Positions 52,199 through 61,752 are shown, counted from the stretch's first letter. The stretch: 64,000 nucleotides of DNA from Streptomyces sp. NBC_01775 (GCF_035917675.1 NZ_CP109104.1:1984001-2048000); one strand, 5' to 3'. Numbers and translations: made by a program. Notes: a model not told the origin generated them from the sequence alone.

Positions 52199-53538
52199 CA
52201 GGCCGTCCTCTCGATCAGTTGTCCGGTCTTGCTGGTGGGAGTCCCGTGGTCGGCGACGCGCTCGCCGCGCAGCCATGCGGAGCGCACCACGCCGTGCAGG
52301 GTCTTGCCGGCGTAGGCGGTGACCTGGTTGCGGTGGTGCAGGTGTACCGGGTCCACGGTGAAGGTCTCTTCGGGCGCCAGGACGGCGAAGTCCGCGTCGC
52401 GCCCCGGGGCGATGGCCCCCTTGTGCGCCAGGCCCGCGAGCCGCGCCGGGGCCCCGGACATCCAGCGCGCGACATCGGCGAGGCCGTGGCCTCTGCGGCG
52501 CGCCTCGGTCCAGATGGCGGGCAGGCCGAGCTGGAGGGAGGAGATGCCACCCCAGGCCGTGCCGAAGTCGGGCGTCTTGAGGTCGGTGGTGCAGGGCGAG
52601 TGGTCGGAGACGACGCAGTCGAGCGTGCCGTCGGCCAGGCCCTGCCAGAGCGCGTCCTGGTTGGCCTGCTCGCGGATGGGCGGGCAGCACTTGAACTCGG
52701 TGGCCCCGTCGGGGACTTCCTCGGCGGTGAGCGTGAGGAAGTGCGGGCAGGTCTCGGCGGTCAGCCGGATGCCCTCGGCACGGGCCTTGGCCACCAGGGG
52801 CAGCGCGTCGCTGGAGGACAGGTGCAGCACGTGGACGCGGGTGCCGTGCTCGCGGGCGAGGGCGACGAGCAGCGCGATGGCGTCGTTCTCGGCCTCGCGG
52901 GGGCGGGAGGCCAGGAAGTCCGCGTAGGCCGGCCCGCCCTTCTGCGGTGCGGAGGCCAGTTGCCCGGGGTCCTCGGCGTGCACGATGAGCAGGCCGTCGA
53001 AGGAGGCGATCTCGGCCATGACGACGGCCAGTTGCCCGGGGTCCAGCTCGGGGAACTCCTCGACGCCGGAGGGCGACAAGAAGCACTTGAAGCCGAAGAC
53101 GCCGGCCTCGTGCAGGGCGCGCAGCTCGTGTGCGTTGCCTGGTACCGCACCGCCCCAGAAGCCGACGTCCACATGGGCCTTGGGCCCGGCGACCGCGCGC
53201 TTCTCGGCCAGATTGGCGGCCGTGGTGGTCGGCGGGAGGGAGTTGAGCGGCATGTCCACGAGGGTGGTGATGCCGCCCGCCGCGGCGGCGCGGGTGGCCG
53301 CGTAGAAGCCCTCCCACGCGGTGCGCCCGGGGTCGTTCACATGGACATGGGTGTCGACCAGGCCCGGCAGCAGCGCGTCCTCGCCGAGGTCCTCCACGGT
53401 GGCGCCGGGCGGCGCCTCGGCCTCGTACGGCAGGACGGCCGCGATCTTGCCGTCCGCGCCGACCGTGACAGAGGCGGGCCGCTCTCCTTCGGGGGCGAGT
53501 ACGCGCCGCGAGCGCAGGACGAACCGCACGTCGGACAA
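52198..53538 (-). CDS. allB: Allantoinase
   Basis: 446 residues, amidohydrolase superfamily. [17 protein letters not shown] (HxH), [10 protein letters not shown] (carboxylated Lys), [13 protein letters not shown] and [10 protein letters not shown] (His), and VVSDHSPC (Asp). It opens allantoin to allantoate. The start is TTG 53538 with AAGGAGG 5 bases upstream, giving [12 protein letters not shown] as expected for the family. First gene of an operon with alc. Confidence 0.94.
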   Translation of the reverse strand: MSDVRFVLRSRRVLAPEGERPASVTVGADGKIAAVLPYEAEAPPGATVEDLGEDALLPGLVDTHVHVNDPGRTAWEGFYAATRAAAAGGITTLVDMPLNSLPPTTTAANLAEKRAVAGPKAHVDVGFWGGAVPGNAHELRALHEAGVFGFKCFLSPSGVEEFPELDPGQLAVVMAEIASFDGLLIVHAEDPGQLASAPQKGGPAYADFLASRPREAENDAIALLVALAREHGTRVHVLHLSSSDALPLVAKARAEGIRLTAETCPHFLTLTAEEVPDGATEFKCCPPIREQANQDALWQGLADGTLDCVVSDHSPCTTDLKTPDFGTAWGGISSLQLGLPAIWTEARRRGHGLADVARWMSGAPARLAGLAHKGAIAPGRDADFAVLAPEETFTVDPVHLHHRNQVTAYAGKTLHGVVRSAWLRGERVADHGTPTSKTGQLIERTA

Positions 53539-53635
53539 ACCGACCTCCTTCAACGTTCTGTTGAACGCATCCTCATCCGGCGCGATCCACCGGTCAAGGG
53601 TTCCCCCTGGAGAACTCCACAAAATGAAACTACTA

Positions 53636-53650
53636 TTTCACCATGCAGAA
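53636..53650. promoter_or_regulatory. Putative AllR operator 1
   Basis: TTTCACCATGCAGAA, a 15-base pseudo-palindrome (TTYC-N7-RGAA) in the allB/allR intergenic region, about 100 bases before each gene. It matches 12 of 15 bases of the site before aceB, and no such site was noticed elsewhere in the window. Confidence 0.6.
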
Positions 53651-53784
53651 GAAAGGGGGGATGTGATGCGGGAGGAGAGACCCGGCTCGCCGAGGGTCGC
53701 GTACGGGTATGCCGATCTCGGAGGAGAGCACCCCGCAGCCCCGGATACCATGCGCCTGTCCGCAGGCCAGGAAAGGAACGCGAC

Positions 53785-54615
53785 GTGCCGCCGTCCGCAG
53801 AGCGCAACCCCGCGACCCAGGGGGCCCAGGCAGGCCAGGCCGGCACGGCTCCGGCCGTATCCGGTGGGGTCCAGTCCCTTGAGAGGGCCTTCGACCTGCT
53901 GGAGCGGATGGCCGACGCGGGGGGCGAGGTCGGGCTCAGCGAACTGTCGTCCGCCAGCGGCCTGCCGCTGCCCACCATCCACCGGCTGATGCGCACCCTC
54001 GTCTCGTGCGGCTACGTCCGCCAGCAGCCCAACCGGCGCTACGCGCTGGGCCCGCGCCTCATCCGGCTCGGCGAGAGCGCCGCCCGGCTGCTGGGCACCT
54101 GGGCCCGCCCCTACCTGGCCCGGCTGGTCGAGGAGACCGGCGAGACGTCCAACATGGCGCTGCTGGACGGCGACGAGGTGGTCTACGTCGCCCAGGTGCC
54201 CTCCCGGCACTCGATGCGGATGTTCACCGAGGTCGGCCGGCGCGTGCTGCCGCACTCCACGGGCGTCGGCAAGGCGCTGCTCTCGCACACCCCCGACGAG
54301 CAGGTCCGCGCGCTGCTGGCGCGCACGGGGATGCCGGCGGCCACCGAGAAGACCATCACCACTCCCGAGGGCTTCCTCGACGCGCTGGCACAGGTACGCG
54401 AGAGCGGCTACGCGACCGACGACAACGAGCAGGAGATCGGCGTGCGCTGCATCGCCGTGTCCGTGCCCGACTCCCCCACCGCGGCAGCCATCTCCATCTC
54501 GGGCCCGGCCGGGCGGGTCACCGACACGGCCACCGACAAGTTCGTCCCGCTGCTGCACGAGGTCGCCGCCGACCTCTCGGCGGCGCTGGCCAGTTCGGCA
54601 GCCGCCGGCCAGTGA
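53785..54615 (+). CDS. allR: IclR-family regulator AllR
   Basis: 276 residues. wHTH (SLERAFDLLERMADAGGEVGLSELSSASGLPLPTIHRLMRTLVSCGYVRQ, ALGPRLIRLG) and the IclR effector domain (ETSNMALLDGDEVVYVAQVPSRHSMRMFTEVGRRVLPHSTGVGKALLS, GYATDDNEQEIGVRCIAVSVPD). A 35-residue low-complexity N-terminus precedes the HTH. Divergent from allB; the same arrangement in Streptomyces coelicolor carries AllR, the allantoin repressor released by glyoxylate or allantoin metabolites. GTG 53785 follows GAAAGGAA. Confidence 0.9.
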   Translation: MPPSAERNPATQGAQAGQAGTAPAVSGGVQSLERAFDLLERMADAGGEVGLSELSSASGLPLPTIHRLMRTLVSCGYVRQQPNRRYALGPRLIRLGESAARLLGTWARPYLARLVEETGETSNMALLDGDEVVYVAQVPSRHSMRMFTEVGRRVLPHSTGVGKALLSHTPDEQVRALLARTGMPAATEKTITTPEGFLDALAQVRESGYATDDNEQEIGVRCIAVSVPDSPTAAAISISGPAGRVTDTATDKFVPLLHEVAADLSAALASSAAAGQ

Positions 54616-54618
54616 GCC

Positions 54619-56418
54619 CTACTGGTCCTTCGCCTTTATGGCGTTGCGCCACACCGTGACGTCCAGCTTGACGTAGTCGCTCGGGTCCGACTTCGGGGCG
54701 TGTCCCCGGTAGGTGACGAGGGCGAGGTGCCCGGAGCTCGTCCGGACACAGAGCCGGGAGCCGGGCGACAGCCGGTTCAGCCCGACGTCGCTGGTGAACC
54801 GCGTCTCGGCACGGCACGCCTTGAGCGAGCCCTTCTGGGAGTTGTTCAGCAGGGCCAGCTTGCCGCTGGGCTTGTCGATGCCGAGATTCGCGCCGTCAAC
54901 CGTGGTGTTGAGATACGTCAGCTCCGAGCTCACCCCGCCGTCGTCAAGGTCCCGGGGCTTGAGGGGTTTGTCGGCCATGGCCAGGAAGTAGCCGGTCGGC
55001 AGGTTGATGCCCTTGTACGTCGCGGGCTTGGGGTTCGCCTTCGGGCCCTTGCCGCCCGGCTGGGAGCCGCCGGAGGACCCGCCCGAGCCGGAGTCCGAGC
55101 CCTCGGATCCGATCAGGAAGGTGCCGCCCCAGAAGAACACCAACACGCCCACGACGACCGCCGCGATCGTCTTCCCCCGGTCCCACCTGCGACGCCGCGG
55201 CAGCGGGTGGGGGTAGCCCGGTCCGTACGGGCCGCCGGGCGGCGGGGGCTGGTGGTGGGGTCCCACCGGCCGCGCCGCCATCGTGGGGGCAGCCGCGAGC
55301 GGCGGCGCCGGGGGCGGCGGGGCCTGCGGCCCGGCGGGCTGGGCCGGGGGCGTCGTGTGGACCGTCAGCGGGGCCGTCCCGGCGGGACCGTCACCGGAGG
55401 CCGGGGACGGGGCCTGGGTCGGGGGCCGGCCCTGCGTGGGTGCGGTCTGCGTGGGAGGCGGGCCCTGCGGCGCCGCGGTCTGTGTGGGAGGCGGGGTCTG
55501 CGGCGGTGCGGGCGCCGCCGCGCGGTGGGCGATGTCCGCCGCCACGGCGGGCGGCAGCCAGTGCCCGGACCGCCTCAGCTGGGTGTCGCCGGACGCCGTC
55601 TGGCACATCCGAAGGATGTCGGCGAGCCCCGGCCGGTCCTCCGGCTCCTTGGCCAGACAGCGGGTGACCAGCTCCCGCAGCTCCTCCGGTACACCGTCAA
55701 GTGCGGGCTCGGTGTGGACGATCCGGTAGAGCACGCCGTGCGAGCTGCCCTCGCCGAAGGCCGGTATGCCCAGCGCCGCGTACGCCGCGATCTGGCCCAG
55801 CGCGAAGATGTCGGTGGCCCCGGAGACCCGCGCGCCCTCGGCCTGTTCGGGCGCCATGAACGAGGGGGTGCCGATGGTGACCCCGCTGCTGGTGAGCGAG
55901 GTGGCGTCGGCGGCGTGGGCGATGCCGAAGTCGATGACGCGCGGCCCGTCGTCCGCGAGCAGCACGTTGGAGGGCTTCAGGTCCCGGTGGACGATGCCCG
56001 CCTTGTGGATGACCTGGAGGGCCTCCGCGATTCCGGCCACCAGGAACAGCACTGTCTCCACCGGCAGCCGTCCGTACCCGGCGACGGCCTCGGCGACCGA
56101 GGGACCGGGCACATAAGCGGTGGCCAGCCAGGGCTGGGGACCCTGGGTGTCGCTGTCGATCACCGGCGCCGTGAAGAGGCCCTGCACCCGCTCGGCGGCC
56201 CGCACCTCCTGCTGGAAGCGCCGCCGGAACTCCGGATCCGCACCGACGTCGGGGCGGATCACCTTGATGGCGATGGGGCGCCCGCCGGGGGTGTAGGAGA
56301 GGTAGACCTTGCCCATCCCTCCCGAGCCGAGCTGCGCCGCCAGCCGGTATCCGGCAACCGAGGTCGGATCGTCCGCGTCGAGTGGGGTGAAGACCTCTGC
56401 CGGCGCTCCGTCAGTCAT
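54619..56418 (-). CDS. Membrane-anchored Ser/Thr protein kinase
   Basis: 599 residues. GSGGMGKVYL, Lys52 in IAIKVI, HRDLKPSN (Asp146), DFG 163-165 and SFMAPEQ. A Pro/Gln/Thr linker (PPTQTAAPQG repeats), a basic RRRRWDRGK anchor, a membrane helix (IAAVVVGVLVFFWGGTFLIG) and about 160 extracellular residues with two Cys. No PASTA repeats. It stops 3 bases from the allR stop and is convergent with it. Target unknown. Confidence 0.9.
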   Translation of the reverse strand: MTDGAPAEVFTPLDADDPTSVAGYRLAAQLGSGGMGKVYLSYTPGGRPIAIKVIRPDVGADPEFRRRFQQEVRAAERVQGLFTAPVIDSDTQGPQPWLATAYVPGPSVAEAVAGYGRLPVETVLFLVAGIAEALQVIHKAGIVHRDLKPSNVLLADDGPRVIDFGIAHAADATSLTSSGVTIGTPSFMAPEQAEGARVSGATDIFALGQIAAYAALGIPAFGEGSSHGVLYRIVHTEPALDGVPEELRELVTRCLAKEPEDRPGLADILRMCQTASGDTQLRRSGHWLPPAVAADIAHRAAAPAPPQTPPPTQTAAPQGPPPTQTAPTQGRPPTQAPSPASGDGPAGTAPLTVHTTPPAQPAGPQAPPPPAPPLAAAPTMAARPVGPHHQPPPPGGPYGPGYPHPLPRRRRWDRGKTIAAVVVGVLVFFWGGTFLIGSEGSDSGSGGSSGGSQPGGKGPKANPKPATYKGINLPTGYFLAMADKPLKPRDLDDGGVSSELTYLNTTVDGANLGIDKPSGKLALLNNSQKGSLKACRAETRFTSDVGLNRLSPGSRLCVRTSSGHLALVTYRGHAPKSDPSDYVKLDVTVWRNAIKAKDQ

Positions 56419-56485
56419 GAACCGCTGCCCCTGGTGATGTCGCTGTCGGTCAAAAAGGCGGACCCAGACAGTACCGGGAAGGCGG

Positions 56486-56821
56486 TCAACGCACCGTGCG
56501 CGGGCTCCTGCCGAAGAGTTCGACGGCCTCGCGGACCGCGCCGAGCGGGAGCGCGAGGGCGCTCACCGAGCCGACGGCCGCCGCGAGCAGCAGGAGGGAA
56601 TGCGTCAGCTCCTCCGCGACCGGGGCGCCCGCGCGGGCCACCGCGGCGAGCGCGTCCAACTCCCGCTCGGCCTCTCGACGATCAGGCAGGTCGGCCGGGT
56701 GCGCGTCGAGCGCGGACCTCATCCGGCGCACAGTACGGGCCAGCGTCTCGACACGCGGGTCGGTGCCGGTATCGTGCCCGGCCACCACCGCGTCCCATCG
56801 CCCCACAGTCTCACTTCGCAC
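56486..56821 (-). CDS. DUF5955-like small protein
   Basis: 111 residues from GTG 56821. DPRVETLARTVRRMRSALDAHP, DRREAERELDALAAVARAG and LTHSLLLLAAAVGSVSALALPLGAVREAVELFG: a helical protein with a hydrophobic hairpin. It matches, from memory, the DUF5955 family common in streptomycetes. Longer starts at 56911 and 56986 are open but add unmatched sequence. Function unknown. Confidence 0.6.
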   Translation of the reverse strand: MRSETVGRWDAVVAGHDTGTDPRVETLARTVRRMRSALDAHPADLPDRREAERELDALAAVARAGAPVAEELTHSLLLLAAAVGSVSALALPLGAVREAVELFGRSPRTVR

Positions 56822-57009
56822 GTTCTCCCCCACTGAGATGTCCCGCGCCACGGAGCACGGAGTACCGCTTTCCTCCAAGGAGTTGGCCGCTCCTGTCGGA
56901 GATTTCGACATTAAACGCCACTCTACGCGTGTGGCGCCACACGGAACGCGATATTTCAGGGTGTCTCTTCCGATGATCGTCCCCAAGGAGGAGAGATGAC
57001 CTCCCCCTT

Positions 57010-57669
57010 ATGTGCGATATCCATGGACGTATGGCACGGAGGGAACAGACATCGGACAGCCGCGCGGGCGGTACGGCGCCCCGCGTCGCGGGGCTGCTGC
57101 TGGCCGCCGGCGGCGGGCGGCGGCTGGGCGGGCGGCCCAAGGCGCTGCTGCCGTACGGGGGAAAGCCGCTGGTGGAGCACGCGGCGCGGGCGCTGCGCGA
57201 GGGCGGCTGCGGCCCGGTCCATGTCGTACTGGGCGCCGCCCGCGACGAGGTGCGCGAGCGGGCGGAGCTGGCGGGGTGCCTGCTGGTCGACAACCCGGAC
57301 TGGGCCGAGGGCATGGGCACTTCGCTGCGGGCCGGGCTGGAGCGCGTCGGCGCGGACCCGGACGGCGCCTCGGCGGTGCTCGTCTGCCTGGTGGACCAGC
57401 CCGGTATCGGCGCCGCCGCCGTCGCCCGGGTGCGCCGCGCGTACCGCTCCCCCGACACCTTGGCCGCCGCTTCCTACGGGGGGCGGCGCGGGCACCCCGT
57501 ACTGTTCGGCGCCCGGCACTGGGCGGCCGTGGCGCGGAGCGCGTACGGGGACGTGGGGGCGCGCGCGTACCTGCGGGAGCGGGAGGGCCGGATCGCCCTG
57601 GTGGAGTGCGGGGACGTGGCCGACCCGGCGGACATCGACACCCCGGAGGACCTCGGGCGGCTGGGCTAG
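57010..57669 (+). CDS. MobA-like nucleotidyltransferase (molybdopterin cytidylyltransferase-like)
   Basis: About 219 residues. GLLLAAGGGRRLGGRPKALLPYGGKPLVEHA is the NTP-transferase signature; VDQPGIGAAAVARV and GHPVLFGARHW follow the MocA/MobA type. In this setting it probably matures the molybdenum cofactor for a xanthine dehydrogenase feeding the allantoin pathway, though no such dehydrogenase is in the window. Start is unclear: the strong AAGGAGGAGAG site (56983-56993) leads to an ATG at 56996 in another frame. ATG 57010 and 57031 are in frame but lack a good site. Confidence 0.8.
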   Translation: MCDIHGRMARREQTSDSRAGGTAPRVAGLLLAAGGGRRLGGRPKALLPYGGKPLVEHAARALREGGCGPVHVVLGAARDEVRERAELAGCLLVDNPDWAEGMGTSLRAGLERVGADPDGASAVLVCLVDQPGIGAAAVARVRRAYRSPDTLAAASYGGRRGHPVLFGARHWAAVARSAYGDVGARAYLREREGRIALVECGDVADPADIDTPEDLGRLG

Positions 57670-57982
57670 ACCGGGCCGGTGACCGGGGGCCGACGCCACA
57701 AGGCCGGTCTGCCGGTCCACGGGACGGCGTGGCGGGCGGCCGGGGTGGCACCCGGGGCCAGTGAAGCGGCATCTCCCGGCGTGAGAGATATCTCGACATC
57801 AACAGACTCTTGAAATTCCACCATGAGGAAACTAATATCCACTGATCAGAAGCACCTTCCCGTCCCGAAGGTGCCGACGACCGCGTTCCGCGCGCTCGGC
57901 GCGGACCACGGCACCCCGTGCCGCCCTGTCCCGCACGGCCCGGCGGCCACAGGTTCACCGCTCGCCGAAGGAGTGACCCCAC
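57670..57982 (+). promoter_or_regulatory. aceB upstream region
   Basis: 313 bases without a gene. It contains the 57816-57830 AllR-like site and a short AT-richer patch around it. The last 20 bases carry GAAGGAG for the malate synthase. No -10/-35 pair was assigned with confidence. Confidence 0.5.
57816..57830. promoter_or_regulatory. Putative AllR operator 2
   Basis: TTCCACCATGAGGAA, a 15-base pseudo-palindrome (TTCC-N7-GGAA), 153 bases before the aceB ATG. It shares 12 of 15 bases with the allB/allR site. Predicted to tie malate synthase to allantoin breakdown, whose glyoxylate it consumes. Confidence 0.6.
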
Positions 57983-59611
57983 ATGTCCGCACCAGCGTCC
58001 TCTCCGCTGGCCATCGTCGGCGTCGAAGCCGGGCAGCGGCCCGAGCGGCAGGATGAGGTCCTGACCGGCGCCGCGCTCGAATTCCTCGCCGCGCTGCACC
58101 GCAGGTTCACCCCGCGCCGGAACGAACTGCTCGCACGCAGGGCCGAGAAGCGCGCCGAGATCGCCCGTACGAACTCGCTGGACTTCCTGCCCGAGACCGC
58201 CCAGGTGCGTGAGGGCGACTGGCGGGTGGCCGACTGCCCGCCGGCGCTCCTGGACCGCAGGGTCGAGATCACCGGGCCCACCGACCGCAAGATGACGGTC
58301 AACGCGCTCAACTCCGGCGCGAAGGTGTGGCTCGCGGACTTCGAGGACGCCTCGGCGCCGACCTGGGAGAACGTGATCGGCGGCCAGCTCAACCTCACCG
58401 ACGCCTACGAGCAGCGCATCGACTTCACCGACGAGCGCTCGGGCAAGTCCTACGCGCTGCGGCCCTCCGGCGAACTGGCCACCGCCGTTGTCCGCCCGCG
58501 CGGCTGGCACCTGGACGAGCGCCACCTGGAGTGCGACGGGAAGCCGGTGCCGGGCGCGCTCGTCGACTTCGGCCTCTACTTCTTCCACAACGCGCAGCGC
58601 CTCATCGACGCCGGCAAGGGCCCGTACTTCTACCTGCCCAAGACCGAGTCGTACCTGGAAGCGCGGCTGTGGAACGAGGTGTTCGTCTTCGCGCAGGACT
58701 ACTGCGGCATCCCGCAGGGCACCGTCCGCGCCACCGTGCTGATCGAGACGATCACCGCGGCCTACGAGATGGAGGAGATCCTCTACGAGCTGCGCGACCA
58801 CGCCTCCGGGCTCAACGCGGGCCGCTGGGACTACCTCTTCTCCATCGTCAAGAACTTCCGCGACGCCGGCTCCCGCTTCGTGCTGCCGGACCGCAACGCG
58901 GTCACGATGACCGCGCCGTTCATGCGCGCCTACACCGAACTGCTGGTGCGCACCTGCCACAAGCGCGGCGCCCACGCGATCGGCGGGATGGCCGCGTTCA
59001 TCCCCAACCGGCGCGACCCCGAGGCGAACGAGATGGCGCTGGCGAAGGTCAAGAACGACAAGGACCGCGAGGCCGCCGACGGCTTCGATGGCTCCTGGGT
59101 GGCCCACCCCGACCTGGTGCCGGTCGCCAGGACGTCCTTCGACGCGGTCCTGGGCGAGCGCCCGAACCAGAAGGAGCGGCTGCGCGAGGACGTCCACGTC
59201 AAGGCGGCCGATCTGATCGCCGTCGACTCGCTGGACGCCCGCCCGACCTTCGCGGGGCTGCGCAACGCGGTGCAGGTGGGCATCCGCTACATCGAGGCGT
59301 GGCTGCGCGGGCTGGGCGCCGTGGCCATCTTCAACCTGATGGAGGACGCGGCGACCGCCGAGATCTCCCGCTCCCAGATCTGGCAGTGGATCAACGCGGG
59401 CGTCGTCCTGGACGACGGCCAGAAGGTCACCGCCGACCTCGCCCGTCAGGTCGCGGCCGACGAACTGGCCGCGATCCGCGCGGAGACCGGCGAGGAAGCC
59501 TTCGCCGCGGGCAACTGGCAGCAGGCCCACGACCTGCTGCTGCGGGTGGCCCTGGACGAGACGTACGAGGAATTCCTCACGCTCCCGGCCTACGAGATCC
59601 TGCGCGGCTGA
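57983..59611 (+). CDS. aceB: Malate synthase A
   Basis: 542 residues. DFEDASAPTWEN, RPRGWHLDERH, TVLIETITAAYEMEEILYELRDHASGLNAGRWDYLFS (Mg-binding Glu/Asp) and GLGAVAIFNLMEDAATAEISRSQIWQW. Condenses glyoxylate and acetyl-CoA to malate. Length matches the A isoform (about 540). ATG 57983 follows GAAGGAG. Its location next to the allantoin genes, not isocitrate lyase, suggests a role in purine-derived glyoxylate use. Confidence 0.96.
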   Translation: MSAPASSPLAIVGVEAGQRPERQDEVLTGAALEFLAALHRRFTPRRNELLARRAEKRAEIARTNSLDFLPETAQVREGDWRVADCPPALLDRRVEITGPTDRKMTVNALNSGAKVWLADFEDASAPTWENVIGGQLNLTDAYEQRIDFTDERSGKSYALRPSGELATAVVRPRGWHLDERHLECDGKPVPGALVDFGLYFFHNAQRLIDAGKGPYFYLPKTESYLEARLWNEVFVFAQDYCGIPQGTVRATVLIETITAAYEMEEILYELRDHASGLNAGRWDYLFSIVKNFRDAGSRFVLPDRNAVTMTAPFMRAYTELLVRTCHKRGAHAIGGMAAFIPNRRDPEANEMALAKVKNDKDREAADGFDGSWVAHPDLVPVARTSFDAVLGERPNQKERLREDVHVKAADLIAVDSLDARPTFAGLRNAVQVGIRYIEAWLRGLGAVAIFNLMEDAATAEISRSQIWQWINAGVVLDDGQKVTADLARQVAADELAAIRAETGEEAFAAGNWQQAHDLLLRVALDETYEEFLTLPAYEILRG

Positions 59612-59724
59612 GTGAGAACACACAGGCCGCGCGGCTGAGGCCGCGCGCCCACGGCGTACGTACGCGCACGAGACGCACACGCGCGGGGCGTACGTATGCG
59701 CGGGCGTACTCCTCCCGGCGTGAA

Positions 59725-59768
59725 ACGGCGCGGACCCTCTCCGAGCGGAATGAGAGGGTCCGCGCCGT
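59725..59768. terminator. Strong bidirectional terminator between aceB and the GPP34 gene
   Basis: A perfect 17-bp stem (59725-59741 with 59752-59768) and a 10-base loop in the 189-base gap between convergent genes. The best hairpin in the window. Confidence 0.8.
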
Positions 59769-59800
59769 CGTCCGGGTGGTGGCGAGGACCGTCGGCCGGT

Positions 59801-60505
59801 TCAGGTGGTGGTGGTGCTGACGACCGTCGCCGTGGTCGTCACCACCGAGATCGCGGCGATGACCGCCTGCATCTCCGTGATCGCCTTGCGGACGTCGTCG
59901 CCGACCCACTGGCCCTCGGCGATGGCCTCCATCCGGGGCTGGACGCGCTTGCGGGGCACCTCGGGGAAGGCCTGCGCGTACAGGCGGGTGGCGTGCAGCA
60001 GGGCGATGAGGCCCGTGGTGCGCTCGTCCGGCTCCGCGCCGTGCAGCACCACGTCCTCCAGGCGGTGGCGCAGCGCGCGCTCCACCGAGCCGTCGGCTTC
60101 CGGATAGCGGCGGGTGGGGAAGATGCCCAGCGCGCGCCGGCGTATCTCCACGACGATGCCCCGCGCGCACAGGCTCTCGATGGCGGCCTCGACGGCCTTG
60201 GCCTGGTCCTTGGCCAGCCAGTCACCGGGCTTCGCCTTGCTGTCGCGCCGCGCCCACTCCTCGATCCGCGCCAGCCGCCCGTCCAGCAGCGCGTCCCCGG
60301 TCGGCGTCGGGTCGGTCACCACGAGCCGCCCGTCCTCCACCGCCACCCGGCCGGCCAGAGCCAGTTCCAGCAGCGTGCCTCCGGCCACCGCCCAGCCGGC
60401 CGACGCACGGTCCCTGGCCGCGCCGGAATCGTCATCCAGCACCAGCAGCATGGCTTCTTCGCCCAAGGTGACGCCGTCCACACCCGTTCCCCCGACGCTG
60501 TTCAC
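59801..60505 (-). CDS. GPP34-family (Golgi phosphoprotein 3-like) protein
   Basis: 234 residues. TLGEEAMLLVLDDDSG at the N-terminus, then GWAVAGGTLLELALAGRVAV, LLDGRLARIEEWARR and ALRHRLEDVVLHGAEPDERTTGLIALLHATRL: the helical GPP34 fold, which binds phosphatidylinositol phosphates in eukaryotes. Bacterial members may bind membrane lipids. The C-terminus is a Val/Thr run (TTTATVVSTTTT). GTG 60505 follows GGGGGAA. Confidence 0.87.
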   Translation of the reverse strand: MNSVGGTGVDGVTLGEEAMLLVLDDDSGAARDRASAGWAVAGGTLLELALAGRVAVEDGRLVVTDPTPTGDALLDGRLARIEEWARRDSKAKPGDWLAKDQAKAVEAAIESLCARGIVVEIRRRALGIFPTRRYPEADGSVERALRHRLEDVVLHGAEPDERTTGLIALLHATRLYAQAFPEVPRKRVQPRMEAIAEGQWVGDDVRKAITEMQAVIAAISVVTTTATVVSTTTT

Positions 60506-61002
60506 ACTTGTTCCCCCTTCGCGTTCCTTTCCGGATGCCGCTGCCCCCGAAGTTTCCGCCCAAACATCACGCTCCGCTACGTCGGCCACCGCGCCGAGTG
60601 CCACGAAGACGGCGATCAGGAGGGCGGGAGCGGCGTGACCGGAGCAAGTACGGCCACCACCTCGTGGGTGTCCCTTACGGGTCCCTCCAGGCATCCGGGG
60701 ACGGAGGGGGAAGGCGACGGAGGCGATGGAGGGGACGGCCGCGAGCCGTTGGGGACGGCGGCCCTCCCCGTGGTGACCTGTGAGTGGTACCAGGGTGCGC
60801 CGGGGAAGGCACCGGGTCGTGCCCAGGTCGTACTCGCCCGGCAGGCGCCTCGTACTCGGGTCGCACCTGGGGCGTAGACGAGGCGCACCGACCTGACGCC
60901 CCATCAGGGCAAAGGCGGAATACCGGGCGTAAACGGCTAGGGGCCGGTGTCGGGGACAGCTCATCCTGCGAGCTGATCCCGGCCCCGCGACGGACGGTCA
61001 GG
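60506..61002. other. 497-base gap without a supported gene
   Basis: Open frames cross it on both strands, but none has homology or a ribosome site. It includes a GGAGG/GGCGACGG-rich purine stretch (60700-60740). It must hold the promoters of the GPP34 gene and of the lipoprotein gene; none could be assigned. Confidence 0.4.
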
Positions 61003-61752
61003 ATGACCGTCATGACCCCAAGCTCCACGGCACGCCGCCGCACCCCGCTCGCCGCCACCGCCCTGGCCGCCCTCACCTCGACCGTGGTAGCGGGCTGCTC
61101 GCTGGGCGGCCCCGACGTCCGGGGCGGATCCGAGTCGTACCAGATCAAGGGCGCCGGGAGCCGGGTCAGGACGCTCGACCTCACGTCGCACGACGGCGAT
61201 GTCACCGTCACAGCGGCCGACCCGAAGCGCACCACGGTCGGGGTCATCGAAGACTTCGCCTACGAGAAGACCAAGCCCCGCACCGAACACTCCGTGAACG
61301 GCGGGACGCTGCACCTCACCGCCGACACGTGCGGCGGCAACGACGGCATGTGCGTGGTGAACTACACCGTCTCCGTGCCCGCCGCCATGTCCGTACGCCT
61401 CAAGACCGGCAGCGGCGACATCGTCGTACGCGCCACCTCGGGATCCGTGCGCGCGGAGGCCGGGGGCGGCGACGTCCGCATGATCGCGTCGCGTGCCCGC
61501 CAGGTCCGGGTGAAGACCGGCGCCGGCAGCCTGTTCGGGGCCTTCGCGGCCCCGCCCTCGAAGCTGAGCTACAAGAGCGGCGGCGGCAACGTCACCCTGC
61601 GCCTGCCCAAGGGCGAGTACGCCGTCGACGCGACCACCGGAGGCGGCGACCGCAAGGTCGCCGTCCCCACCGCCCCCTCCTCGCCCCACGAGATCCGCGC
61701 CCGCAGCGGCGGCGGCGACGTGTCGGTGCTCAGAGCGGGCAGCAAGAGCTAG
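61003..61752 (+). CDS. Lipoprotein with DUF4097-like beta-helix
   Basis: 249 residues. Signal with lipobox TVVAGCSLG (Cys about 32). Then alternating short strands with repeated SGDIVV, AGGGDVRM, GGGNVTL and SGGGDVSVL motifs, as in DUF4097/adhesin-like right-handed beta structures. Outer face of the cell membrane; role unknown. ATG 61003 and ATG 61012 are both plausible (AGGA before the second). Confidence 0.75.
   Translation: MTVMTPSSTARRRTPLAATALAALTSTVVAGCSLGGPDVRGGSESYQIKGAGSRVRTLDLTSHDGDVTVTAADPKRTTVGVIEDFAYEKTKPRTEHSVNGGTLHLTADTCGGNDGMCVVNYTVSVPAAMSVRLKTGSGDIVVRATSGSVRAEAGGGDVRMIASRARQVRVKTGAGSLFGAFAAPPSKLSYKSGGGNVTLRLPKGEYAVDATTGGGDRKVAVPTAPSSPHEIRARSGGGDVSVLRAGSKS

Noticed and set aside
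56996..57682. A 228-codon frame starting at the best ribosome site of the MobA-like gene
   Set aside because: It reads Trp/Arg/Gly-rich nonsense over the whole real gene, so only its start may matter, as a leader or error signal.
57008..59680. A very long open frame (about 890 codons) opposite malate synthase
   Set aside because: It is the antisense shadow of aceB and the MobA-like gene; the composition is Val/Gly/Arg-rich with no domain, and long antisense frames are normal at this GC content.
60616..60888. A 90-codon minus-strand frame upstream of the GPP34 gene
   Set aside because: Pro/Ser/Arg-rich with no domain or ribosome site; the region looks like plain intergenic DNA.
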